From a virus, in IMG/VR virus record IMGVR_UViG_3300025759_000072, positions 1 through 64,000 of that record: a DNA stretch of 64,000 nt, one strand, 5' to 3'. The first letter of the stretch is position 1, and each line of letters opens with the position of its first letter. A program made the translations under genes and the position numbers. Below are positions 26,477 to 35,745 of the stretch, one piece after another. Below the pieces are notes generated by a model. The model saw nothing but the letters and a program-made list of their open reading frames with translations, was not told where the DNA came from and did no database searches.

Positions 26477-28323
26477 TAATAAACGACCGGATATAGACCT
26501 GAATCAATTACGTTAGTTGTCACACCAGAAGTAGTTGCTGTGACTGTTTGTGCTGTCACTACCGTCGTTGCATCATCAACAACAGTAACTCTTGCGTTTG
26601 CAATTAAAAGAATCTGATTTCGAATTGCTTTAATGTTATTATCTGCTGGATCAGCAAAAATACTTAGATAACTACCAGAATAAGCCGTAGGAGCAAATGA
26701 GTTAAGAGTTACAAGACCAGTTTGATAGTTTACAGTTCCTGCTGTCTCATCTAGATATACTGTTGTATTTGGTAACTGAATATAATAGATTCGAATATTA
26801 CCATTACCATCATCATCTAGATAACATGTCTTTCCTTGATATGTAAACGTACTTGAACTAATCGCAAACCGATGCCCTGTGTGTGGATTATTAATTGCGT
26901 TATTAAAGGAAATGTTATATGTCGATGCTGCTGTGACAGAAGGATTGAATCTCTTTTCCATAACTATCGTGGTATTGTTACTCTTAATAGAGTTATCAGC
27001 ATTATCAATCGCTGATGAAAACTTAGAATATCTAAATGTTGGATTCTCAAACACACCAAGATTATCATCTTCAAACTTTTCGATTGCATTAACAACCTTT
27101 GTCTGAACCGCAGTTGCAGATAGAGTTGTCAGAGAAGAATCCATATTGACTGTGGTTGTTGGTCTGATGTAAAGATAAGTAGCATTAACAAATTCTGGAT
27201 CGATTGATAAGACGTTATATTTTTTCAGTTGTGTCTTAATAGCATCTTTTCTATCAGAAGAAATAATCGTGCCACCAATCGGTTTAATCGATATAAACAC
27301 CTTACCATAAATGGCTGGTGTGTTTTGTTCTCCACCCCATACTGATACAGACTCAATATCACCATTGTTGTTTAGAATGATCTGTTTATAGTCACCAGCA
27401 AGAACAGCACGATTCTGTGTCTCGAAGTTCTTTGGAGCATTGAACTGAATCGATGTAACTGATTCAATACTTGATCCACCAGATGTTGCTGAGTTTACAA
27501 GAACAGAGAATGTTGACTCACCACCAATCGTTGATGGGTTTGTAAATGTAGAAATATCGTTACCATCTTCACCATTACATACACGATAACTAATGATAAC
27601 AATATTACCGTTTGTTGGTGTTTTACCTAATACATTATCCCCGAAATAGATTTCAAACTGCGAGTCTTCTGTTTCTTGTAAAAAGTAAACTGGTGATGTT
27701 GCAGTAACTTCAGTGATATCATTGGCAAGAGTATACGTTGTTGATGAAGTATCAACAGCAGATTCTTGAATAGTAACTGTAATAGATGTTGTATCAACGT
27801 TTTCATTGGGAAGAACATAACGAACAGGATTACTTGTGTCAACTGTCCAACGATTTGTAAGTGGTCGACCTTCTACGATTGAAATCGTACCAGTGTAGTT
27901 AGCAGCAGAGGAAAAAGTATACTCTTGTGGTGTTACAAACTTATAGATGATACCATCGACTGTAGCAGACCATTCTGTGTTTTTCGCAATCGTAATAGAG
28001 GCTGGTGAACCCACAGGTGTTACTGAAATATCAAGTGTTGTAGATGCTCCACGAGCAGAACGTGGCGTGTATCCAATCGCCTTTGCTCTTGAAACAACAC
28101 TGTCCCGTAACTGAGCGGAGTCAAGAAACATTTCGTTACCGACCATGCTTGTATAGTAAGCATTCTGGTAAGTGTTATACGCTAAGATATCCAATAACAG
28201 ACTGACGGTTGAACCTTCAAAGTTATAATCAAGAAACTCTGGCTTTCCGCTGATATAACCTTTCAACGATGTTTTAATATCATCGAAATCTAATTCTGTT
28301 ACACTGATAGTCGATTCGGGCAT
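26476..28323 (-). CDS. 6: Baseplate wedge protein gp6
   Basis: 615 residues (T4 gp6: 660). The N terminus has ISVTELDFDDIKTSLKGYI, then FEGSTVSLLLDILAYNTYQ and AYYTSMVGNEMFLDSAQLR, the signature of gp6/J-type wedge proteins. It forms the inner baseplate ring with gp7 and gp25. The ATG is immediately downstream of gp25, and the stop overlaps the next gene by one base. Confidence 0.92.
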   Translation of the reverse strand: MPESTISVTELDFDDIKTSLKGYISGKPEFLDYNFEGSTVSLLLDILAYNTYQNAYYTSMVGNEMFLDSAQLRDSVVSRAKAIGYTPRSARGASTTLDISVTPVGSPASITIAKNTEWSATVDGIIYKFVTPQEYTFSSAANYTGTISIVEGRPLTNRWTVDTSNPVRYVLPNENVDTTSITVTIQESAVDTSSTTYTLANDITEVTATSPVYFLQETEDSQFEIYFGDNVLGKTPTNGNIVIISYRVCNGEDGNDISTFTNPSTIGGESTFSVLVNSATSGGSSIESVTSIQFNAPKNFETQNRAVLAGDYKQIILNNNGDIESVSVWGGEQNTPAIYGKVFISIKPIGGTIISSDRKDAIKTQLKKYNVLSIDPEFVNATYLYIRPTTTVNMDSSLTTLSATAVQTKVVNAIEKFEDDNLGVFENPTFRYSKFSSAIDNADNSIKSNNTTIVMEKRFNPSVTAASTYNISFNNAINNPHTGHRFAISSSTFTYQGKTCYLDDDGNGNIRIYYIQLPNTTVYLDETAGTVNYQTGLVTLNSFAPTAYSGSYLSIFADPADNNIKAIRNQILLIANARVTVVDDATTVVTAQTVTATTSGVTTNVIDSGLYPVVY

Positions 28324-28719
28324 TTATCGAACCCTTTCTAATAGAACATTGACTACAATTGGTTCTGGATCATTAGCGACTCTAAACCGTATTGTGACGT
28401 TTAAGGCATTTGAGTCTTGATTTGCAGATGTCTTAATATCGTCAATGATTGCTCTTGGTTCATAGTTATCTAATACTTGACGAATGTTCTTTGATATGTT
28501 ATACTCTGTAAGAGGATCCATATTTTCAAACAATTGAGAAAGAACATCGCCGCCTAGAATAGGATTGTATGGTCTCTCATAAAAGTTCGTCAGAACTAGA
28601 TTCTTTACACTCTGTTTTACAGACTCACGATTTGTTAATACTTTTACATTACCTGTCACTGGATGAGCAGTAAACTTTAAAGGTATATCTTTAAATACTG
28701 GTTCTTTAAGTTCAGGCAT
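28324..28719 (-). CDS. 25: Baseplate wedge protein gp25
   Basis: 131 residues, the same length as T4 gp25 (132). gpW/gp25 fold signatures are visible: NVKVLTNRESVKQSVKNLVL, then the NFYERPYNPILGG loop with the Arg-Pro core and SKNIRQVLDNYEPRA. It is part of the wedge and interacts with the sheath during assembly. A late promoter octamer lies at 28742-28749, about 23 bases before the ATG. Confidence 0.93.
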   Translation of the reverse strand: MPELKEPVFKDIPLKFTAHPVTGNVKVLTNRESVKQSVKNLVLTNFYERPYNPILGGDVLSQLFENMDPLTEYNISKNIRQVLDNYEPRAIIDDIKTSANQDSNALNVTIRFRVANDPEPIVVNVLLERVR

Positions 28720-28741
28720 ATTACATCTCTTTTGTTTTTAT

Positions 28742-28749
28742 TATTTATA
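28742..28749 (-). promoter_or_regulatory. Late promoter TATAAATA for gp25-gp6
   Basis: Exact octamer in the short gap between the coiled-coil gene and gp25. Confidence 0.78.
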
Positions 28750-28753
28750 TTGA

Positions 28754-30082
28754 TTATCTACCAAGACCACCTAGAATAAATGAAGTGTGATGACCGGCTG
28801 AACCCCAAGCATTATCTGGTTTTGGTGCTGTTTTTATTTCTTCTAATTTTTTAATATCTTCATTTAATTCTTTCTGACTTTGTTTCATTTGTTCTGATAA
28901 ATTACCCATAAAACTTGAAACACCTGAGTTAATGTTTTCTGTAGATACCAATCCACCAAGGTCTTTAAATAAACCATTAAATCCTTGCGAAGCTATCATA
29001 GCATCTTTTTGCACATCCCCTGTAGATTCTGATGGTAAGTTTCTCCAATCAGATCCTGTTGTAACTTCTTCCGTTTTTGGTACAGATTTTATTCTATCAT
29101 TAATCTCTTGTAGTTGATTTCTTTTCACTTGAAGTAGTTTATCCCTTTTTGCAAAGAATGATGCTTCATATTCCTCATTAGTTGTAAATCCTTCAGCTAC
29201 TAAATCACCAAGACCAGATGTTGTTTTTTCTATAACACCAGAATTTAATAATGACTGACCAGCTTCGGATAATCTATCAGTAATTTCCATAAATTTCACT
29301 TGCATACCACCCATTACTTCTGGAACAGGTACTGATTCTGTCTTTAAGTTTTTAGGCATAGTTGACAATTGAGGTGGAGCAAATGAACCAAATATTTTTT
29401 TGATTTCACCAGTTTTTGCAGTAATTGTTGGTTTTGCCTTGTTTACAACATCTTCGGCTTTCAATGCTACTTCTTCAAGACCCTTTTTCAACTTCTCTGT
29501 TGGCAACTTAATGGCATCTGTCGTTGGTACGTCTGGAACATATGCTTTTGTTGTGTACTCATATCCATTAATATTACCATCTTCATCATATGTTGGTGTT
29601 GCATCAATATTTGGAACTGCTTTGCAGATATCAAACGATGATAATGCGTTTTGAATTTCAGCAAACTTCGCTGTCAAATCTCCGGTAAATCCTGCAAGAC
29701 TTCCCTGCAACTCACTCAGACCGCCTGTAATTTCTTTTAAGATATCTTCAAGACCACTTGTTGCTTCGCCAAATACTTCGCGAATCTCAGCAAGTTTACT
29801 ATCAATCTGTGATGCATTTAATGGATTACCAAGCAGACCAACAAGTTCATTTAATTCTTTCTGAAGGTTTGGAAGTTCTGCTTTAATCTCTGGTATTAGA
29901 CCATTGAGTTCGCCAAGAGCATCATCAAGTGCACCACCTAACTCGCTCTGTAGACTAGCAATAGAATCAGCAATACCACCCGCTCCTGATGTTAAATTTG
30001 CAAGAGCATCCTCAATCGCTTTTTGTGCGTCATCTAATGCTTGTAAATCTAAACTTATTCCACATAAACCTAAATCAGCCAT
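28754..30082 (-). CDS. Coiled-coil structural protein of the baseplate cluster
   Basis: 442 residues. Residues of about 15-145 are strongly helical heptad-like sequence rich in Leu, Asp and Glu, broken by Gly (LTSGAGGIADSIASLQSEL). A Pro-rich middle (about 165-250) and a second charged coiled-coil with Lys/Glu (about 310-425) follow. It is encoded between gp5 and gp25 with the start overlapping the gp5 stop, so a hub or needle-associated virion role is likely. No T4 homologue recognised. Confidence 0.55.
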   Translation of the reverse strand: MADLGLCGISLDLQALDDAQKAIEDALANLTSGAGGIADSIASLQSELGGALDDALGELNGLIPEIKAELPNLQKELNELVGLLGNPLNASQIDSKLAEIREVFGEATSGLEDILKEITGGLSELQGSLAGFTGDLTAKFAEIQNALSSFDICKAVPNIDATPTYDEDGNINGYEYTTKAYVPDVPTTDAIKLPTEKLKKGLEEVALKAEDVVNKAKPTITAKTGEIKKIFGSFAPPQLSTMPKNLKTESVPVPEVMGGMQVKFMEITDRLSEAGQSLLNSGVIEKTTSGLGDLVAEGFTTNEEYEASFFAKRDKLLQVKRNQLQEINDRIKSVPKTEEVTTGSDWRNLPSESTGDVQKDAMIASQGFNGLFKDLGGLVSTENINSGVSSFMGNLSEQMKQSQKELNEDIKKLEEIKTAPKPDNAWGSAGHHTSFILGGLGR

Positions 30083-31611
30083 TATAGATTATCCACTGTT
30101 GAGTTGGTAGTATCATTGATACCAGTTCTACCAATTGGTCCTGTTGCATTAGTATGATCATCAAAGTTATCTGCAATCCATGTATAAGTATCACCACCAA
30201 CATGTTTATAGTATGCTTGGTCATAGCGAATATGAGCGTCACCATTGTAATCAATAGAAGACTTCGCATTGTATTTTCTTGTAGCAGCACCAGTAAATGT
30301 CATTGAAGATGTTGACTGAAACTCTTCGTTAGCAGCGCCAGTTGATGTATGTTTAAATGTACCACCATTTGCAATACTCATGTTACCAGCCGCAGCAAAG
30401 TCAATGTTTTTAATTGAAACAATTTGTGTATTGCCAGTAACGGTAAGTTTACTGTTAACTTGAACTGTTTTTGCTTCACTATATTTAATCGTTGTTTTCT
30501 TATTTTTACCTACTATTTCAGTATAATTTCCATCAATAGTTGACCTACGATCACCAGTGACTCTTTCTGCTTTATTACCATTGATTTGTGTGGACTCGTT
30601 TGTCAATACTTCTTTTAGATCATTACCTTGAATCTTTGTAACACGATCACCACGAACTGTGACGTACTGATTGCCATCAACTTCTGTGTAATGATCTCCT
30701 TGAATATATAACTTGGCATTGCCTTTCACAGTAATGTTCTGTGTACCTTGAATGTATATGTTCTCATCACTAACTACAACTTCATAGTTCTTACCAACGA
30801 CTTTGGTAACACGAGTACCATCTGATTGAATTTCTTCAAATGTGCCAGCATTATGATACTGATGGATTCTACCAATACCTGGAGTATCATCAATTTCAAA
30901 CACATGACCTGACTCAGAACGATATACATGATTATATGGATAACTTGATGCTGAACCCTCTTCTCTTTGTGGACCTTCTCCACCATAACGAGCATTAGGT
31001 TCATGCCAATAAGGAGTTGTATCTTTACCTTCACTGTCTTCAGCATAGTCAGCATCAGCGCCAACTGTAGGACCAACAGCACCTTTTTGATAAGTGTCGC
31101 TCGTTCCATATCTTGATCTAAGAGAAGCAAGATCAGGAGCCGTTGCCGTTGGAACATCTCTTAATCGATTATTTCTTTTTGCGATTAATGAAGCATCTGA
31201 TTCAGCGACTATTCCGTTACGAGCGAGTCTTGGTGTATCTGGTTGAAACAAACTGTCAAGTGTTGGATAGTTACCTTTGGGATCTGAAAATCCATTTGTA
31301 GTCATTTCAGTTGGAATACCAGCCAACGAACCCATAATGACAGGTCTTTGTGCTTCTTTACCATCAGCAAAGAAACCAACAACCCAAGTTCCTTCTAACA
31401 ATCCAGTAGCAGACCTACCAATACCACTATTAGCAGCTGATGTGATTGGTTGTATTGGTTGTGCCCAAGGTAAATCTTTTGTTGGCAACTCTTTTAGATC
31501 ATCGGTATGCCAACCATAACAACGAACTCGCACACGACCAAGTTCAAGAGGATCAGCACGATCCTCTACAACTCCATACCACCATACAAATTCTTCACCT
31601 AAGTTTTTCAT
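30082..31611 (-). CDS. 5: Baseplate hub/spike protein gp5 (no lysozyme domain seen)
   Basis: 509 residues (T4: 575). Residues 5-130 are the OB-fold of gp5/VgrG-type proteins (WWYGVVEDRADPLELGRVRV, DLPWAQPI, and GTWVVGFFADGKEAQRPVIMG in two parts). The C terminus has beta-helix spike repeats (INVKGN-like octads: TVKGNAKLYIQGDHYTEVDG, TKIQGNDLKEV, QINGNKAERVTG). The lysozyme domain that T4 has between these parts is absent; instead there is a ~90-residue Asp/Pro-rich linker. Its ATG overlaps the hub gene at 31608. Confidence 0.85.
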   Translation of the reverse strand: MKNLGEEFVWWYGVVEDRADPLELGRVRVRCYGWHTDDLKELPTKDLPWAQPIQPITSAANSGIGRSATGLLEGTWVVGFFADGKEAQRPVIMGSLAGIPTEMTTNGFSDPKGNYPTLDSLFQPDTPRLARNGIVAESDASLIAKRNNRLRDVPTATAPDLASLRSRYGTSDTYQKGAVGPTVGADADYAEDSEGKDTTPYWHEPNARYGGEGPQREEGSASSYPYNHVYRSESGHVFEIDDTPGIGRIHQYHNAGTFEEIQSDGTRVTKVVGKNYEVVVSDENIYIQGTQNITVKGNAKLYIQGDHYTEVDGNQYVTVRGDRVTKIQGNDLKEVLTNESTQINGNKAERVTGDRRSTIDGNYTEIVGKNKKTTIKYSEAKTVQVNSKLTVTGNTQIVSIKNIDFAAAGNMSIANGGTFKHTSTGAANEEFQSTSSMTFTGAATRKYNAKSSIDYNGDAHIRYDQAYYKHVGGDTYTWIADNFDDHTNATGPIGRTGINDTTNSTVDNL

Positions 31612-33053
31612 TCTTCTGGTTCCATATTATCTGTAGTCAATTTTACTTCTTCACCAATTATATCTTTTGCGTACACGTCTTTGACACATTCTAATACAGT
31701 AAAAAAATTATCGTCTGCGCTGTTAATATTGTGACGAATTGCTGTTACGAAAAAACGATTTCCAAACAATAGATTTTCTTTATTTAAATATAATTCATTC
31801 TCTGTATTTTGGGGTATGTGTAAGTTGATGATATTTCCAATTTCAATATCAGTGTTGCCAGGAATAGTAACTTCAAGAACAATATTATTTAATTGTAATC
31901 TAGATGCATGATTGTATTTGAACCACTCATGAAGTTTTTTTGGATTTCGAATTTGCGAATCTGTTCCTTTTGCTTTTACAAGAAAATCTTGATTTGAATA
32001 ATCTTCGCCTATGTTACTAATCATATACAAAGAAGCTGATGTATCAATGTCTTCCGAATATATTGATTTTTTTGAAAACAAAGATTTATTTTTCTCGGTA
32101 TGACTAATATATTTTGCATCTTTACTATACGTGAATGTATCCGTTTTGAACCTTTTTGTAATAGGATCAATCGATTCAATTTTATGAAAGAACATACCAG
32201 TGTTTAATCTTTCAAGATTATCAAACTGACGAATCTTTTTAATCTCCATAATGATTTGATGAGATTTAATTTTTGATTTGATTTTATCTTGACCATCTAA
32301 AGAAGCATCCATTAGAAAAAAGTCTTCGACTTTTTCTTTATTTAATAAGTAATCAAGAGTATGTAGATACCATCCATCATAACTCTCATAAAATATGAAA
32401 TTAGAAGCAAGACTCGTTTCTTCGAATTCTATTTCTTCTTGTGGTTTTGAATATTTTTCATAAGCGTATTTTTTAATTGTGCCTCGACTTTTTGACTGTG
32501 TTTCTATAGAAACTTGATTAATAGCTTTTAAAGGAGAAACACCAGGAAAAACAAAAGACTTATTTTCAACCGTTTCTTGTAAATATAGATTTTTCTTTCT
32601 TACAATACCAAACTCTTCTTTTGGTTCTAGATAAGAAGCATATATTGCTTTAATAATATTATCGCCTGTCATATCTATATAAGATTTATTGACCGATTTT
32701 CTTCCATTATTAATTAGTTCTTGTGAACAAGCACACAACACAAACGCTTCAGACCTTCCACTTATTTCTCTTCTATTTTCGATTTTATATACACGAAAAA
32801 CATATTGAAGAAGTTTTTCAGTATTCGGTGTTTTAAAACGAACAACAAGCAATTCATCACCGACAATCGGTGCCATCTCAATAATGCCTTTGGAATCTAA
32901 TATAGCGACTTCACAATACACACCCTGTTGGTACATGTCATGAAAAATTACAAACTCTTGCGCGATAAAGCGAAGAGGTATTATTGTTCCATTATATGTA
33001 ATCAGTTCGATGCTGCGAATATCAACAGCATTCGGTGCACCTGGTTTTGCCAT
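31608..33053 (-). CDS. Baseplate hub protein, gp27-like
   Basis: 481 residues. The N-terminal half (IRSIELITYNGTIIPLR, VGDELLVVRF, QYVFRVYKIENRREI) and the later IEIGNIINLHIP and RFFVTAIRHNI segments follow the pattern of gp27/gpD-type hub proteins, with two tube-like barrels. In T4, gp27 forms the base of the gp5 spike. Here the gene directly precedes gp5, with the gp5 ATG inside its 3' end. Assignment rests on pattern and position. Confidence 0.68.
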   Translation of the reverse strand: MAKPGAPNAVDIRSIELITYNGTIIPLRFIAQEFVIFHDMYQQGVYCEVAILDSKGIIEMAPIVGDELLVVRFKTPNTEKLLQYVFRVYKIENRREISGRSEAFVLCACSQELINNGRKSVNKSYIDMTGDNIIKAIYASYLEPKEEFGIVRKKNLYLQETVENKSFVFPGVSPLKAINQVSIETQSKSRGTIKKYAYEKYSKPQEEIEFEETSLASNFIFYESYDGWYLHTLDYLLNKEKVEDFFLMDASLDGQDKIKSKIKSHQIIMEIKKIRQFDNLERLNTGMFFHKIESIDPITKRFKTDTFTYSKDAKYISHTEKNKSLFSKKSIYSEDIDTSASLYMISNIGEDYSNQDFLVKAKGTDSQIRNPKKLHEWFKYNHASRLQLNNIVLEVTIPGNTDIEIGNIINLHIPQNTENELYLNKENLLFGNRFFVTAIRHNINSADDNFFTVLECVKDVYAKDIIGEEVKLTTDNMEPEE

Positions 33054-33619
33054 TATTCAAAAATACTTTCAGCTTCAGACAAAAATTGACCAAGATAATT
33101 TTTTTGTAAAATCTTTAATGTTCTTTTCTTTTCGTTTTCTTCAACTTCATATGTATAACTATCTACTTCACGTTTCTCATCAACTGGCAATCCAGCATAT
33201 GTGGTTGCATCAACATTCAATCGTTTTTCTGGTACAATGGTACCATCAAAAAGTTTTTGAAATGGTTGATAGATCCATTCATAATGGTGTGTTTGTTGCT
33301 GGGCTGTTTCAATAGAACCATACTTTCCTCTAACATAGTTTACAAAATCTTGATAACCAAGAGGTAAGTCATATTGTGGATCGATAATATCATTTGTAAT
33401 CATTATAACCCAATCAAGAGAAACATCACCATAATATCTATTAGCAACATATTGCAATGTTTGCCCTTCCTGTAAATCATATGTATAGTATAATGCAGTT
33501 CTATTTTTAAGAACATTAACAAGTTTAAATCTAACAAGAGGATTTTGAATGACTCTGTTAGTACCATCCTTTAACAAATCATATTGAATTGTTGGATGAT
33601 TTCGAAAATAAAAAGCCAT
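33053..33619 (-). CDS. 53: Baseplate wedge protein gp53
   Basis: 188 residues (T4: 196). LQYVANRYYGDVSLDWVIMI is the LysM-like core of gp53 with its usual YYGD...W..M...N pattern. IDPQYDLPLGYQDFVNYVRGKYGS and HHYEWIYQP are also typical. gp53 completes the wedge and allows wedges to join round the hub. The stop abuts the next gene by one base. Confidence 0.92.
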   Translation of the reverse strand: MAFYFRNHPTIQYDLLKDGTNRVIQNPLVRFKLVNVLKNRTALYYTYDLQEGQTLQYVANRYYGDVSLDWVIMITNDIIDPQYDLPLGYQDFVNYVRGKYGSIETAQQQTHHYEWIYQPFQKLFDGTIVPEKRLNVDATTYAGLPVDEKREVDSYTYEVEENEKKRTLKILQKNYLGQFLSEAESIFE

Positions 33620-33621
33620 TT

Positions 33622-34653
33622 TTACCTCTTATAATTATCGATTGATTCTTTTGTCAATGTCGTGACTTCTTGGAAAGACAAACCAATTTGAATTGATACT
33701 GGAACCTTTACAGTTTCTGAGGCTTGTTGTTCTTCTTCGCCGAGTTCATCTACAACAACTTCCTTTGTAAAGTATAATGGTTGACCTTCTGCATGGTAAT
33801 TAACCGAAACATTTTTTAATACAGATGGGCCAATATTAAACAAAAATTCATGGTGATGGAAATCAATTTCAAATTGTTCTGGATAATCATAGAAAAATTG
33901 AAGGAAACTACCAGCTCCTGCCGCTTGACTTGGAGCAGAATAGTATTTTAATAATTTAATAATATTCAAAATTGCTACAGATTCTTCAAAGTTTTTGGCA
34001 ACGACTTTCCATGAAAATTCGTGAACACGAAATTCTGGTTGAGAATATAATAACGCCATATATGGATTTCTTGCTAATCCAGCGCCGCCTAATGCTCCTT
34101 GACCATAAGGAGTTGCACCAGCAGCACCAGCTAATGTGTATACTCCATATGCTCCGGCTGTTTTCGCTGCTGAAGCAGGATCAGTTTTATCCCAAACTTC
34201 TTTTAATTTTTTACCTATAGTAGAAGCAGCGCCACCTGCAGCATCCAAACCTTTTGATAAATCTAAATTAAAAACAGCGTCAACAAGTTTATCAGCGTTA
34301 TTTCCTAAACTATTTATCGTACTTCTAAGTTTAGCGCCAGCAAGAGCGTTACCAATAGGACCGATACCCTCAGCGTTATATGTTTGATTATATGCAGTTG
34401 CTAAGTTTAATGGTAAAGGTAAAAATATTCTGGCCAAATCTGCATTTAGTAGATAATCTTGTTCTCGCCGCAAACTGCTTGATGATCTTTTTATGATACG
34501 AATAGCCATCCAATGATCTATTTCTTGTATATTTTCTGGAAAATAAAAACTTTCAGCAGAATTTGTTCCACCAAGAGCGGCAGCAAGTTCATCGTGTGCT
34601 GGTTTTTCATACGAAGCATTGTCTCCTAAAATTTCAGATGGTTTTTTGGACAT
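33622..34653 (-). CDS. 48: Baseplate tail-tube cap gp48
   Basis: 343 residues from MSKKPSEILG (T4: 364). Typical motifs include RREQDYLLNADLARIFLPLP near the start, then SQPEFRVHEFSWKVVAKNFEES, FLQFFYDYPEQFEI, NVSVNYHAEGQP and a final QIGLSFQEVTTLTK. It caps the baseplate hub and starts the tail tube with gp54. ATG 34653 is chosen over an upstream in-frame codon because AGGA lies 8 bases before it and the longer form would run into the opposite-strand gene. Late promoter at 34683-34690. Confidence 0.88.
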   Translation of the reverse strand: MSKKPSEILGDNASYEKPAHDELAAALGGTNSAESFYFPENIQEIDHWMAIRIIKRSSSSLRREQDYLLNADLARIFLPLPLNLATAYNQTYNAEGIGPIGNALAGAKLRSTINSLGNNADKLVDAVFNLDLSKGLDAAGGAASTIGKKLKEVWDKTDPASAAKTAGAYGVYTLAGAAGATPYGQGALGGAGLARNPYMALLYSQPEFRVHEFSWKVVAKNFEESVAILNIIKLLKYYSAPSQAAGAGSFLQFFYDYPEQFEIDFHHHEFLFNIGPSVLKNVSVNYHAEGQPLYFTKEVVVDELGEEEQQASETVKVPVSIQIGLSFQEVTTLTKESIDNYKR

Positions 34654-34660
34654 ATAAATA
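34653..34660 (+). promoter_or_regulatory. Late promoter TATAAATA, rightward
   Basis: Exact octamer on the plus strand, 30 bases before the ATG of the gp4 gene. It overlaps the first base of the gp48 start codon on the other strand. Confidence 0.75.
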
Positions 34661-34682
34661 ATCCTTGTAAACGGGGTTTGAT

Positions 34683-34690
34683 TATTTATA
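34683..34690 (-). promoter_or_regulatory. Late promoter TATAAATA, leftward
   Basis: Exact octamer on the minus strand, directly abutting the plus-strand gp4 ATG and 29 bases before the gp48 ATG. It forms a compact bidirectional late-promoter block with 34653-34660. Confidence 0.78.
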
Positions 34691-35128
34691 ATGACTTCAC
34701 TCAAAGGCAGATATCGACCAACTCATCCACAGAAGTACAAAGGCGATCCGACGAACATTATCTATCGTAGTTCGTGGGAGTTAAAGTATATGAAGTGGTG
34801 TGATCATAATCAGGCTGTGATCCAGTGGCAGTCCGAAGAGTTTTCTATACCGTATCGTCATCCGATAGATGGTAAGGTGCATAGATATTTCCCTGACTTT
34901 CTTGTTAAAATAAAAACATCACATGATATCGTTGAGACATGGGTGATAGAAATCAAACCTATGTATCAAGTCAAAGAACCAAAGCCACAGAATCGTAAAA
35001 CAAAGAAGTATCTAACAGAAGTCAAGACGTATGCAATCAATCGTTACAAATGGGACTATGCTATTGAGTGGTGTAAAGATCGTGGATACAAGTTCATCAT
35101 ACTCACTGAGAAAGAGTTGAATGTTTAA
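34691..35128 (+). CDS. 4: Head completion nuclease gp4
   Basis: 145 residues (T4 gp4: 150). Motifs typical of the family are KYKGDPTNIIYRSSWELKYM, WQSEEFSIPYRHPIDGKVHR, YFPDFLV and VIEIKP, i.e. a PD-(D/E)XK-type core (PDF...EIK). gp4 acts on the filled head before tail joining. Neighbouring gp53 and the next gene match the T4 order 2-4-53, though on the opposite strand from gp53 here. Confidence 0.9.
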   Translation: MTSLKGRYRPTHPQKYKGDPTNIIYRSSWELKYMKWCDHNQAVIQWQSEEFSIPYRHPIDGKVHRYFPDFLVKIKTSHDIVETWVIEIKPMYQVKEPKPQNRKTKKYLTEVKTYAINRYKWDYAIEWCKDRGYKFIILTEKELNV

Positions 35129-35136
35129 TATAAATA
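35129..35136 (+). promoter_or_regulatory. Late promoter TATAAATA, rightward
   Basis: Exact octamer starting one base after the gp4 stop and 19 bases before the next start codon. Confidence 0.75.
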
Positions 35137-35154
35137 ATCAAAAGGAGTACTGCT

Positions 35155-35742
35155 TTGGTAGCATACATATTCGATAAGATGTTAGTACAGGGTGTTCGTT
35201 CTGGTCAAATCCCCGCTCGAACACAACAGTCTCGTGATTGGTTTCGTGATAAGGCTAAGAATGCAAGTGTGACTCCAACAAAGTTAATGAAAGAAGACGT
35301 TTCTCGGTTTGTGAATCGAGCAACAGTTGGTAAGATGTATCACTTTTACTATGATCCAAAACATAAGAAGACACTACCTTACTATGATACATTTCCATTG
35401 ATTTTTAAAGTGAAGAATGTTCCTAATGGATTTCTTGGTCTCAATCTTCACTATCTTCCATTAAGACAACGAGCAGTGTTGATGGATGCATTATATGATT
35501 TGACAACAAATACAAAGTATGATGAAACAACGAAGTTAAGAATCAGTTATGATATTTTGAATGGAGCGGCGAAGTATAAGTGGTTTAAACCAACATTGAA
35601 GATGTATCTAAACAAACATGTGCGATCAAGGTTTTTAGAGATTAGTTCTGTCGAATGGGATATGGCATTATTCCTTCCAACAGAAAGATTTGAGAAATCA
35701 AGTAAACGATCTGTCTGGAAAGACAGCAGACAAATGGTATAA
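35155..35742 (+). CDS. Conserved T4-like protein, possible gp2-type head/DNA-end protein
   Basis: 195 residues with a TTG start; AAGGAG is 7 bases upstream and no better ATG precedes the conserved region. Motifs GKMYHFYYDPKHKKTLPYYD, FPLIFKV, GFLGLNLHYLPLRQR and HVRSRFLEISSVEWDMA recur in a protein of marine T4-like phages encoded near gp4. In T4, gene 2 (DNA end protector) is beside gene 4, so that is the obvious candidate, but the sequence match to T4 gp2 is not something I can confirm. Confidence 0.55.
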   Translation: MVAYIFDKMLVQGVRSGQIPARTQQSRDWFRDKAKNASVTPTKLMKEDVSRFVNRATVGKMYHFYYDPKHKKTLPYYDTFPLIFKVKNVPNGFLGLNLHYLPLRQRAVLMDALYDLTTNTKYDETTKLRISYDILNGAAKYKWFKPTLKMYLNKHVRSRFLEISSVEWDMALFLPTERFEKSSKRSVWKDSRQMV

Positions 35743-35745
35743 CAA

